In this document: positions 7,793-15,609 of the stretch, one piece after another
How positions within the stretch are numbered: position 1 is the first letter of the stretch
Layout of the letters: every line of letters begins with the position of its first letter
Assembly: GCA_003149065.1 (NCBI GenBank)
Contig: QGFZ01000001.1
Location: 62,001-126,000 of the forward strand
Reading direction: 5' to 3'
Origin: Ruminococcaceae bacterium R-25
GTDB lineage: Bacteria; Bacillota; Clostridia; Saccharofermentanales; Saccharofermentanaceae
DNA: 64,000 nucleotides
Notes under the pieces: generated by a model
Seen by the model: only the letters and a program-made list of their open reading frames with translations
Database searches by the model: none
What the model was told of the DNA's origin: nothing
Made by a program: the position numbers and the translations under genes

Positions 7793-9550
7793 TTACCTGT
7801 CCCCGTAGTAAGTGTCGTCGTCGCTGTATCCGCCGACGTAGCTGATGTTGAATATTATCATCGGGCGGCGGCCGGACTTGGAGTAAACGAAGTTCTTGAT
7901 CTGTTCCCTGAAATTGCGCTTCTGAAGGAAAGCTTCGACGCTGCCTGCCTTGTTGCTGGCCTGCTTTAAGAGGTCGTCGACCTTGTCGGAAATAAGCTCA
8001 TAGAGAACGCTCTGATTCTCGTCGTCATCGAAGCATCCAATCGAATTGACGGCAGGGGAGCACGCGAGGTCGCCGGACTCTTCATCGACCGTGATGGCGA
8101 TCGCGAGGCATCCGTCTTCACTCAAATGAATACGGTCTGTCAGGACCCTGTCGTCAGCGTCTACCGTGTTGGTGCCGTCGATGAGGACAGGCGCTGCAGG
8201 AACATGATCTGCGATCTTTGCTTCATCGGAAGTGAGTTCCAGAACTGCGCCGTTTTCGAGAATGCAGATATTCTCTTCGTTCATGCCGAGGCTCTCTGCC
8301 ATTTCCTTGTGGAGGCAGAGCATACGGTATTCGCCGTGAACGGGGATGAAGAACTGAGGCTTGATAAGGGTGTGGAGCATCATGAGCTCGTCCCTGTAAG
8401 CGTGGCCGGAAACATGGACGTCAGCCAGGGACTGGTAGATAACGTGCGCGCCCTTTTTGTAGAGCTCGTTGATCACTCTGTATATAGGCTTTTCGTTGCC
8501 CGGGATAGGGTCAGCGGAAATGATGACCGTGTCGCCCTTGGTGATGTCGACTGAGCGGTGGGACGAATAAGCCATACGTGTGAGCGCGCTCATCGGTTCG
8601 GCTTGAGATCCTGTCGTCAGCACGACGATCTTGTTGTCGGGATAATTGTCGATAGCATCGATGTCAATCAGCGTGTCGGGCTTGATATCGATGTAGCCCA
8701 ACTGATTGGCGATATTGAAAACCTGGACCATCGAGCGGCCGGAGAGGCAGACGTGGCGGCCGTATTTTTCGGCAGCGGTGATGATCTGCTGCATTCTGTG
8801 AACGTGTGATGAGAATGTTGCAACGATGATGCGGCCTTCAGCTTTTCTGAAATAGTGCGAAAATGCCTCGCCGACATGCTTTTCGGAGGGTGAGAATCCT
8901 TCGATCTCAACATTTGTGGACTCGCACATGAACATCAGGACGCCTTCTTTTCCGAGCTCGCCTAAGCGCTGGAGATTAATGGTCTTGCCGTTGATCGGGG
9001 TGTAGTCGATCTTGAAGTCGCCCGAATGGACGATCCTGCCGGCAGGCGTGTTGATGCAGAGCGCGTAGGAGTCGGCGATCGAGTGGTTGACTCTGATGAA
9101 TTCGACCGAGAATGAGTTGCCGAATCTTATGATGTCGCCGTTCTTGCATGTAGAGAGCTTAAGGCCTTCCATCGGAACGTTCTTGTCCTGGAGCTTTAAC
9201 TTGATGAGCTCTATTGCCATTGTGCCGCCGAAAACAGGGCACTTGAATTCTCTTAAGAAATAGGGGAGTGCGCCGATGTGGTCCTCGTGACCATGCGTAA
9301 TGACGATGCCCCTGAGCTTTTCGTGATTGCGCCTGATGTATGTGAAATCGGGGATGACGCAATCAACGCCCGGCATGTTTTCTTCAGGAAAGCTCATACC
9401 GCAGTCAACGATAATTATGTCGTTGTTGTATTCAAAGGCGGTCATGTTTTTGCCGATCTCGCCGATACCGCCTAAGGGAATGATCTTTACGGGATTTGTG
9501 TTCTTGTACTTAGGGTCTTTGTAACTGTGTCTTTTCGAATTGCTGCTCAT
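7793..9550 (-). CDS. rnjA: Ribonuclease J
   Basis: A 585-residue metallo-beta-lactamase/beta-CASP ribonuclease with 5'-3' exo- and endonuclease activity in mRNA turnover. The N-terminus has PLGGIGEIGKNM, the zinc motif THGHEDH (His86, His88, Asp90, His91), further beta-lactamase motifs (VNHSIADS, HSGDFKID), the beta-CASP segment with ATFSSHVHRMQQI, the SGHAYRDELM motif and HGEYRML. It is 20-30 residues longer than typical RNase J, mostly a basic N-terminal tail of about 20 residues. It lies 69 bp downstream of the 3D-domain protein gene on the same strand; ATG 9550 is preceded by AAAGGAACAATT. RNase J1 and J2 cannot be told apart from sequence alone. Confidence 0.93.
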   Translation of the reverse strand: MSSNSKRHSYKDPKYKNTNPVKIIPLGGIGEIGKNMTAFEYNNDIIIVDCGMSFPEENMPGVDCVIPDFTYIRRNHEKLRGIVITHGHEDHIGALPYFLREFKCPVFGGTMAIELIKLKLQDKNVPMEGLKLSTCKNGDIIRFGNSFSVEFIRVNHSIADSYALCINTPAGRIVHSGDFKIDYTPINGKTINLQRLGELGKEGVLMFMCESTNVEIEGFSPSEKHVGEAFSHYFRKAEGRIIVATFSSHVHRMQQIITAAEKYGRHVCLSGRSMVQVFNIANQLGYIDIKPDTLIDIDAIDNYPDNKIVVLTTGSQAEPMSALTRMAYSSHRSVDITKGDTVIISADPIPGNEKPIYRVINELYKKGAHVIYQSLADVHVSGHAYRDELMMLHTLIKPQFFIPVHGEYRMLCLHKEMAESLGMNEENICILENGAVLELTSDEAKIADHVPAAPVLIDGTNTVDADDRVLTDRIHLSEDGCLAIAITVDEESGDLACSPAVNSIGCFDDDENQSVLYELISDKVDDLLKQASNKAGSVEAFLQKRNFREQIKNFVYSKSGRRPMIIFNISYVGGYSDDDTYYGDR

Positions 9551-9619
9551 AATTGTTCCTTTATAAAATGCAAATACTTTCCGCTGTTTAGTTCGCGAAA
9601 AGCATTTGGAGATAGCTGT

Positions 9620-10726
9620 TTACTTCACTACGGAAACGTTGCGGTAGCAGGTAGCGTGGCTACCTGTCTCACCGTCTTCTGCGTAGATGTCTATGATGTA
9701 GCCTTTAACTGCGCCGCCCTTATCTTCAACAGTATAATAGCCGTCGCCACCCAAGGGGTCGTTTTCGATGTAGATCTTGGTGCCCTTAGGGAAGATGGAC
9801 CAGTCTGCTGCAACAGTACGGCCTTCCGTGCAGGTCGTTCCGGAAGCGGTGGCCTTGCTGTAAGAACCGTCCTTCATCTTCTGGGGACCGTAGAAAGTGA
9901 TCTTGCATCTTACTGCCTCGCCTGCAGACTTGGGTGCAGGAGTGCTGGTAGCCTTGGGCTTAGGTGTTGCCGTTGCCGATGAATGTTTGGGCTTCGGAGT
10001 AGGTGTATTAGTAGCCTTTGCCTTCGGCTTGGGTGTTGCAGTTGCCTTGGGCTTGGAGTCAGTTGTAAGAGACTTCTTTACATAGTTGCCGTTAGCTGTC
10101 TTGTACCAGCCGTTGGAAGTAACTGCAACAACATCGATCTCGTCACCGGAATATACCTGCTTGACCTTGTCGTAATCGGTGCCTGGACCTTTTCTGACAT
10201 TGACAGTAGTCGTTGCGTAAACTTTCTTATATTCTTCGGACTCTGTGACCTTTTCGGTTTCTTTTGTAGTAGCCTTAGTGGTTTCCTTAGTTGTCTCTTT
10301 GGTGGTTTCTTTTGTGGTATCTTTTGTAGAATCTGTCGTTGATCCTGATGTTGATCCTGATGTTGATCCTGATGTTGATTCAGAAGTGCCGGGCGTAGTT
10401 GTAGCTCCGGATGTGCCGGATGTCTCTGTAGAGCCTTCTGATGTAGATGTCTCGGAAGTCTCTGAAGTGTCAGAAGAAGATTCGCCGGCAGATTCTGAAG
10501 TGTCGGTGGGATCCGGATTATCGGGATCGTAACCTTCAGGATAGGAAACAATGGTAATAGTAACTTCAGTCTCAGTCGGCTGAGGCATGGTGTCATTGCG
10601 GTCAATAGCGGAATCTACTGCAAATGTAGCTGTTGCGCAGAGCGAAACAACGATGCAGCAATTAACGGCCGAGATCATCTTGGCGCGTGTAATATTATAG
10701 AATTCCTTTACTCCAACCAGTTTCAA
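9620..10726 (-). CDS. Secreted SH3b/3D-domain cell-wall protein
   Basis: 368 residues. A hydrophobic N-terminal segment (about 15-37) fits a signal peptide or membrane anchor. Residues about 50-165 are a Ser/Thr/Glu-rich linker with tandem ETTK and GSTS repeats; in the DNA the GSTS part is a 15-bp tandem repeat around 10336-10380. A bacterial SH3 domain follows (about 165-220; TVNVRKGPGTDYDKV), then a Lys/Pro/Thr linker, and a C-terminal 3D domain (about 275-368) with ASGTTCTEGRTVAADWS, FPKGTKIYIE, VEDKGG and the IDIYA aspartate. The 3D fold is shared with MltA/YocH-type murein-active proteins and uses three Asp residues. Likely role: secreted peptidoglycan remodelling; the exact activity is unproven. 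It is transcribed ahead of rnjA. Confidence 0.85.
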   Translation of the reverse strand: MKLVGVKEFYNITRAKMISAVNCCIVVSLCATATFAVDSAIDRNDTMPQPTETEVTITIVSYPEGYDPDNPDPTDTSESAGESSSDTSETSETSTSEGSTETSGTSGATTTPGTSESTSGSTSGSTSGSTTDSTKDTTKETTKETTKETTKATTKETEKVTESEEYKKVYATTTVNVRKGPGTDYDKVKQVYSGDEIDVVAVTSNGWYKTANGNYVKKSLTTDSKPKATATPKPKAKATNTPTPKPKHSSATATPKPKATSTPAPKSAGEAVRCKITFYGPQKMKDGSYSKATASGTTCTEGRTVAADWSIFPKGTKIYIENDPLGGDGYYTVEDKGGAVKGYIIDIYAEDGETGSHATCYRNVSVVK

Positions 10727-10958
10727 AATCAGATTTCTCCTTGCATTTTTGCCGCAATATCTGCGGGCATAATTACAACATTATTATATCATAACGATAT
10801 TGTTGGCTATCCCGTGGCGAAAAATGGGCATTTTTGTAAGTTTATTCTCAACTTTTCTCATTTGCCCTTTACCGCAAAAGTGATTTTGAGTAAAGCGTTT
10901 TTCGAAATTTGTCAATTGATTGTCACAAGGCTGCAAGGTATGACATATTCTAAGCGTC

Positions 10959-10964
10959 TATAAT
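10959..10964 (+). promoter_or_regulatory. -10 box before small membrane-protein gene
   Basis: TATAAT at 10959-10964, 44 bp before the ATG at 11008. No good -35 hexamer is seen at the usual distance, so only the -10 element is claimed. Confidence 0.45.
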
Positions 10965-11007
10965 CTAGACACCTGCAAGGGGAAAAGTAATAGGGGGGTG
11001 AGAGCAA

Positions 11008-11172
11008 ATGTCGTTGGGACGTGTCCGCAAACCGGCCAAGAGAGCAAGTTACGGAACAACTGAGCACGATGTCGAAAAGAAACGTGCGAGAATCCTCATA
11101 GTATGTGCTCTGATCCTTATTCTCTGTGGCATTTTAGACGTAATCTTCCTCGTTGGAATACTTGATTTATAA
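11008..11172 (+). CDS. Small membrane protein, 54 aa
   Basis: A short gene with a strong ribosome binding site (AGGGGGGTGAG about 8 bp before ATG). The first 27 residues are basic and polar (MSLGRVRKPAKRASYG...), then one transmembrane helix of about 24 residues rich in Ile/Leu/Cys, ending ILDL. Single-pass, probably N-inside by the positive-inside rule. An intrinsic terminator follows at once, so it is a stand-alone gene with a -10 box upstream. Function unknown; I do not recognise a family. Real coding status is supported by ribosome binding site, promoter element and terminator rather than by homology. Confidence 0.7.
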   Translation: MSLGRVRKPAKRASYGTTEHDVEKKRARILIVCALILILCGILDVIFLVGILDL

Positions 11173-11181
11173 GCTTTTTGA

Positions 11182-11216
11182 GGCTGTCACTTTAGGTGGC
11201 AGCCTTGGTTTTTTGT
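11182..11216 (+). terminator. Intrinsic terminator after small membrane-protein gene
   Basis: GGCTGTCAC, loop TTTAGG, TGGCAGCC, followed by TTGGTTTTTTG, starting 10 bp after the stop codon. Confidence 0.9.
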
Positions 11217-11296
11217 CTTGCTTAATGTTGCGGAAAATCCGCCAAAAATCCGAGTGCGCCTGACTTTTGCACGAATTTTCATGACCAGTTGCATAT

Positions 11297-11556
11297 GAGC
11301 GGCAAAATGAGCGGCTATAGCCGTTCAAATAACCGCTCAAATTGGCATAATGGGCCAAAATGACGGTAAAACGGACGGCTATAGCCGTTCAAACCGCCGC
11401 TCGTTTTCTATACGGCACTTGATACGGCAGCTGCCATGCCAGTTGCCGTATTTTCGGGCGTTTTTGGCTAAAAATATGGCGTTCGATATGGCTACTACCG
11501 CATTGACTGCCGTGTTTACAGGTCATTTCGACCCAAAACACGGCATTTAATAAGGC
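11297..11556 (+). repeat. Cluster of four-box 42-bp palindromes
   Basis: Four 42-bp dyads share one geometry: 7-bp box, 5 bp, 7-bp box, 4 bp, inverted box, 5 bp, inverted box. They span 11297-11338 (GAGCGGC boxes), 11361-11402 (GGACGGC boxes), 11410-11451 (ATACGGC boxes) and 11474-11515 (ATATGGC boxes). A half copy (ACACGGC at 11538, ATAAGGC at 11550) follows. In every case the two boxes on a side are 12 bp apart. Centres are 64, 49 and 64 bp apart. Box sequence varies between copies while spacing stays fixed. The cluster lies upstream of the proS promoter and is unrelated in sequence to the arrays at 2.3, 7.5 and 19 kb. Apart from it, 11217-11603 contains nothing I can assign. Confidence 0.8.
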
Positions 11557-11603
11557 AGCAACCCGATCATCCGCCCTATCCATTACATTCATTTTCAAGG
11601 AAA

Positions 11604-11632
11604 TTGCAAAAACAACCCCTCTCGTATATACT
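11604..11632 (+). promoter_or_regulatory. Promoter of proS
   Basis: TTGCAA at 11604-11609 and TATACT at 11627-11632 with a 17-bp spacer. A perfect 16-bp AT palindrome (ATATTATTAATAATAT, 11643-11658) follows in the leader, just before the Shine-Dalgarno GGGAGC. No T-box is present ahead of proS. Confidence 0.75.
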
Positions 11633-11670
11633 TACACCCGTAATATTATTAATAATATAGGGAGCAGAAT

Positions 11671-13365
11671 ATGAGAGTTTCCGAATTGTTTTTGGCTACA
11701 CAGAGAGAGATTCCTGCAGATGCAGAGATTCCTTCACACAGATTGATGCTTAGGGCGGGCCTGATCCGCAAGATGGCATCCGGCGTTTATTCCTTCATGC
11801 CGATGGGCTACCGCACCTACAGAAAGGTTGAGGCAGTTATCAGGGAAGAGATGGACAAGGCAGGAGCGCAGGAGCTCATCATGCCGGCACTTCTTCCTGC
11901 TGAGGCATATCAGGGTTCAGGCAGATGGGAAAAGTTCGGCCCCGAGATGTTCAGACTTACTGACCGTGGCGGCAGATCTTTCTGCTTAGGTCCTACACAC
12001 GAAGAGCCTTTTACTGAGGCTGTAAGAGATTCGATCAGATCTTACAAGCAGCTCCCTGTAACTCTTTATCAGATCCAGCACAAGTACAGAGACGAGAAGC
12101 GTCCGAGATTCGGCGTTATCCGTGCACGTGAGTTCGTTATGAAGGATGCTTATTCCTTCGACGTTGACGAGGCAGGTCTCGATATCTCCTACAAGAAGAT
12201 GTATGACGCTTACAGAGCGATCTTTGACAGACTCGGCCTGGACTACACGATCGTTGATGCTGACTCAGGTGCAATGGGCGGTTCCGGTTCACAGGAGTTC
12301 ATGGTAAAGAGCGAAGTCGGCGAAGATGCTATCTGCTTCTGCGACGAGTGCGGCTATGCTGCTAACGAAGAGAAGGCAGGCTGGACAAGAGGTGCTGCTG
12401 ATACAGCTGAAGAGCTCGCTATTGAGAAGATCCACACACCTGATGTTAAGACTATTGAAGAACTCTGCGGTTTCATGAACTGCGGAGCTGACGCATTCGT
12501 TAAGACTATCCTTTATAACATTGACGGCAAGTTCGTTGCTGCTATGTGCAGGGGCGACCGTGACATCAACGAGACAAAGCTCGGCAACCTCTACGATGCA
12601 ACAGAGATGGAGCTTGCTGCATTTGCTGACGTTGAGATGATCACAGGCGCTAAGGTCGGTTTTGCAGGCCCTGTTAACCTTAAGCAGAAAGTCGACATCG
12701 TTGTTGACCCTGAAGTTGCAGGCATGAAGAACTTTGTAGTAGGCGCTTGCGAGACTGATTACCACTTCAAGAACGTTAATATCGGCAGAGATTTCGAAGC
12801 TGATAAGATTGCTGATATCACAAATGCTAAGGCCGGCGATATCTGCCCCAAGTGCGGCAAGGGCAAGCTCGGAATGGCTCGTGGCGTTGAGGTTGGACAT
12901 ATTTTCAAGCTCGGCACAAAGTATTCTGACGCATTGGGCTGCATCTATCTTGATAACAACGGCAAGGAACACAGCATGGTAATGGGATGCTACGGCATCG
13001 GCGTTTCCAGAGTTCTTGCTGCAATCATCGAGCAGTATCACGATGACGACGGAATCATCTGGCCTACGATCGTTGCTCCTTACGAGATCATCGTTGTTCC
13101 TACAAAGGCTAATGACGAAGAGCTCATGAGCGTTGCAAACAAGATCTATGACGATCTTACAAAGGCAGGCTGTGAAGTTCTTATCGATGACAGAAATGAG
13201 CGTCCCGGTGTTAAGTTCAAGGACGCTGACCTCCTCGGAATTCCGCTCAGGATCACTGTCGGAAGAAGAGCAGGCGAAGGCATCGTAGAAGTTAAGAGAA
13301 GAGATTCAGCTGAAACATCAGAGATCACGGTAGAAGAAGCTATTAATCTTGCCAAGGAGATCTGA
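11671..13365 (+). CDS. proS: Prolyl-tRNA synthetase, bacterial type
   Basis: A 564-residue class II synthetase that charges tRNA-Pro. The N-terminus ([20 protein letters not shown]) and length match the bacterial (ProS type 1) form. Motif 2 is visible as [17 protein letters not shown], motif 3 as YGIGVSR. Residues about 225-400 form the inserted YbaK-like editing domain that hydrolyses Ala-tRNA-Pro; two CPKCG/CDECG-like Cys pairs (about residues 223-226 and 392-395) flank it. The C-terminal anticodon-binding domain ends the protein (IIVVPTK..., [17 protein letters not shown]). The Shine-Dalgarno of the next gene lies within the last codons, and only 2 bp separate them, so the genes are co-translated. 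Confidence 0.96.
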   Translation: MRVSELFLATQREIPADAEIPSHRLMLRAGLIRKMASGVYSFMPMGYRTYRKVEAVIREEMDKAGAQELIMPALLPAEAYQGSGRWEKFGPEMFRLTDRGGRSFCLGPTHEEPFTEAVRDSIRSYKQLPVTLYQIQHKYRDEKRPRFGVIRAREFVMKDAYSFDVDEAGLDISYKKMYDAYRAIFDRLGLDYTIVDADSGAMGGSGSQEFMVKSEVGEDAICFCDECGYAANEEKAGWTRGAADTAEELAIEKIHTPDVKTIEELCGFMNCGADAFVKTILYNIDGKFVAAMCRGDRDINETKLGNLYDATEMELAAFADVEMITGAKVGFAGPVNLKQKVDIVVDPEVAGMKNFVVGACETDYHFKNVNIGRDFEADKIADITNAKAGDICPKCGKGKLGMARGVEVGHIFKLGTKYSDALGCIYLDNNGKEHSMVMGCYGIGVSRVLAAIIEQYHDDDGIIWPTIVAPYEIIVVPTKANDEELMSVANKIYDDLTKAGCEVLIDDRNERPGVKFKDADLLGIPLRITVGRRAGEGIVEVKRRDSAETSEITVEEAINLAKEI

Positions 13366-13367
13366 TC

Positions 13368-14858
13368 ATGATCCCAAGGGTAATCTTATCCGTAGTGCTT
13401 TGCGCTGCAATTACCCTCGGATCATTTCCCGTCATGGGAAAGCAGGATAATTTTGCGCCTGCAGAATATGACACATATGACATAACGCTCGTCGACGGAG
13501 GATCATTAACGGTCAAGCTCCTCGGCGGGCGTTGTTTTTTCGTATCGAGCAAGAACCAGAAATATTATGTGACGCTCTCGAAAGCAAAATCCACAAGAAC
13601 AGTAAGGACTTTCACGGTGAGCGGCGAGACCTTCGATGTCGAGCTCGCAAGCATCATGGACGAAGATGTTCTCTACAACGTCACCGTTTCCTATGAAGCT
13701 TACGGAATGGAAGTAAATAACGGTGATAACATCATCTTCAAAAGAGGCGGCAACATTTATTTCTGGAAGTCCGCAAACTACGAATATAATCTCGAGACTG
13801 CGGCTGAGCTCTGGACCGATGAGCAGTCTTTGAAGGAGTGCTTGGAACCCCAGAACGATATTGAATGCGATGATCCCGTGCTGATCGCATACTCGGACAG
13901 GATCGTGGGCGATGCAAAAGATGACTGGGAAAAGGTCTTCCGCATCTACAAATTTGTCTCGAGCGAGATGGCTTATGACGATACTGAGGCTGAGACTTCG
14001 TCTGCAGGATTCCAGGACAGTGCAGTTACTGTGATCAGGGCCGGAAGGGCAATCTGCGAAGGCTTTGCGAATGCTTTTGTTGCGCTTTGCAGGGCGCAGG
14101 GGATCCCCGCTGCTGTCGAGTTCGGAATAGGATTTTCGGACTATAAGGCTATGACCACGAAAAAGCCCGCTTCGACTGATATTGCTGATCACGCATGGGC
14201 GGCTGTCTATCTGGGCGGCAAGTGGCTTTTCGTAGATCCCACATATGACATGTCGAGGTTTTATCACGGACCCAAAGATATCAGGGTTTATGAGGAGAGC
14301 ACGAAATACTATCTCCTGTCTTTGGAAGCTTTTTCAAATGACCACATGATCTACGATGCCGACACGAGGCACGGACTGCCGAAGGCCGGTTACTGCGGCG
14401 ATAAGACATCAGGAACAAGATTTGAGATAACCAGAGACGGTGTCTGCCACATCATGGGTTCCGGCACGGTTGCTCTGCCTGCGGGCATTACAGGTTTCCA
14501 CACCGTTGTTTTCGAGGAAGGCAGCAACATCACTGACATCGGATACGGGTGCTTTTTCGACTGCGACCTGCTTACTACGGTGATCCTTCCCGATACGGTG
14601 ACTTCGATATCGGACTATGCTTTCTGCACGTGCGAAGACCTGCAGTATGTTTACATTCCTGATTCCTGCGGCTACATCGGCGAAAATGCTTTCATGGGGT
14701 GTGACGAGCTAAGTTATGTGAAGGTTCCAAACGCTTGCTGGAAGCTTGGCGATAAGGCTTTTGACGGTTGTCCGAGACTTTATATAAGCGTTCCGACAAA
14801 AGTGTCGGATTTCGCTGATGATTATAGTACGAAGCCGATGTATATTGAGAACAGGTAA
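13368..14858 (+). CDS. Secreted transglutaminase-like protein with leucine-rich repeats
   Basis: 496 residues. A signal peptide is likely at 1-24 (VILSVVLCAAITLGSFPVMG). The middle (about 185-300) is a transglutaminase-like core: GRAICEGFANAFVALCRAQG supplies the Cys, ADHAWAAVYLGGKW the His and FVDPTYD the Asp of a Cys-His-Asp triad. The C-terminal part (about 370-480) is a run of BspA-type leucine-rich repeats (VILPDTVTSISDYAFCTCE, YIPDSCGYIGENAFMGC). Such proteins are extracellular and act in protein cross-linking, proteolysis or surface binding. AAGGAG in the last proS codons serves as its ribosome binding site, so a surface protein is coupled to a tRNA synthetase gene, probably by operon chance rather than function. 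Confidence 0.85.
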   Translation: MIPRVILSVVLCAAITLGSFPVMGKQDNFAPAEYDTYDITLVDGGSLTVKLLGGRCFFVSSKNQKYYVTLSKAKSTRTVRTFTVSGETFDVELASIMDEDVLYNVTVSYEAYGMEVNNGDNIIFKRGGNIYFWKSANYEYNLETAAELWTDEQSLKECLEPQNDIECDDPVLIAYSDRIVGDAKDDWEKVFRIYKFVSSEMAYDDTEAETSSAGFQDSAVTVIRAGRAICEGFANAFVALCRAQGIPAAVEFGIGFSDYKAMTTKKPASTDIADHAWAAVYLGGKWLFVDPTYDMSRFYHGPKDIRVYEESTKYYLLSLEAFSNDHMIYDADTRHGLPKAGYCGDKTSGTRFEITRDGVCHIMGSGTVALPAGITGFHTVVFEEGSNITDIGYGCFFDCDLLTTVILPDTVTSISDYAFCTCEDLQYVYIPDSCGYIGENAFMGCDELSYVKVPNACWKLGDKAFDGCPRLYISVPTKVSDFADDYSTKPMYIENR

Positions 14859-14907
14859 GGGTAGTTTTTTAGCGTGCCCGAAAAGAGTACGGTTCAAGGA
14901 GATTTCT

Positions 14908-15609
14908 ATGGCTTATATAGAATTTCGCGATGTAAAGAAGATTTATAAGACTGGTACGGTCAATGTTACAGCGTTAGACGGCGCCGATTTCTTTATCGAT
15001 AAAGGCGAGCTCTGCGTAATCGTCGGACAGTCAGGTGCCGGCAAGACCACGCTTCTTAATATCTTAGGCGGCATGGACAGGCTTACGTCCGGCAGGGTTT
15101 TTCTGGATGGCAACGAGATCTCAAAGCTTAATTCCAATGAGCTCGCGCTTTTCAGAAGACAGAATGTCGGATTCGTATTCCAGTTCTACAACCTGATCCC
15201 GAACCTTACTGCATATGAGAATGTCGAGATGGCAGCCCAGCTCGTAAAAGATCCTATAAGCTGCGATCTTCTGATGGAAGAAGTCGGTCTCGCGGATCGT
15301 AAAAATAACTTTCCCGCGCAGCTCTCGGGCGGCGAACAGCAGCGGGTCGCAATAGCAAGAGCGATCGCCAAGAACCCGAAACTCCTTTTGTGCGATGAGC
15401 CGACAGGTGCTCTGGACTATCAGACAGGAAAAGCAATACTCAAACTTTTGCAGTCTTTAAGCACCGAAAAGGGCATGACTGTAGTTATCATCACGCACAA
15501 CTCTGCGCTCACCGCAATGGCAGACAGGGTGATCAAGGTCAAGAACGGAAAGATCACCAGCAACATCATTAACAAAGACCCTGTTAACGTAGAAAAGATT
15601 GAATGGTAA
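14908..15609 (+). CDS. ABC exporter ATPase, MacB/LolD type
   Basis: A 233-residue ATPase subunit. Walker A is [11 protein letters not shown], the Q-loop [11 protein letters not shown], the signature [16 protein letters not shown], Walker [13 protein letters not shown] and the H-loop ITHN. The pattern matches the LolD/MacB/SalX group that powers lipoprotein or peptide export and stress sensing with FtsX-type permeases. ATG 14908 was chosen because AAGGAGA lies 7 bp upstream; an earlier in-frame ATG at 14818 would run into the previous gene. Its stop overlaps the permease start, so the two form an operon and surely one transporter. Confidence 0.93.
   Translation: MAYIEFRDVKKIYKTGTVNVTALDGADFFIDKGELCVIVGQSGAGKTTLLNILGGMDRLTSGRVFLDGNEISKLNSNELALFRRQNVGFVFQFYNLIPNLTAYENVEMAAQLVKDPISCDLLMEEVGLADRKNNFPAQLSGGEQQRVAIARAIAKNPKLLLCDEPTGALDYQTGKAILKLLQSLSTEKGMTVVIITHNSALTAMADRVIKVKNGKITSNIINKDPVNVEKIEW

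Noticed and set aside
10245-10532. Plus-strand Val/Ser/Asp-repeat ORF
   Set aside because: It is the mirror of the Thr/Ser/Lys linker repeats of the 3D-domain protein.
11350-11550. A 66-residue ORF within the palindrome cluster
   Set aside because: The frame is open only because of the repeats; there is no ribosome binding site and the translation is low in plausible protein features.
11217-11670. T-box or other riboswitch for proS
   Set aside because: No T-box bulge sequence (GGTGGCACCGCGG type) or specifier stem is present; the leader from the promoter to the start is only about 35 bp.
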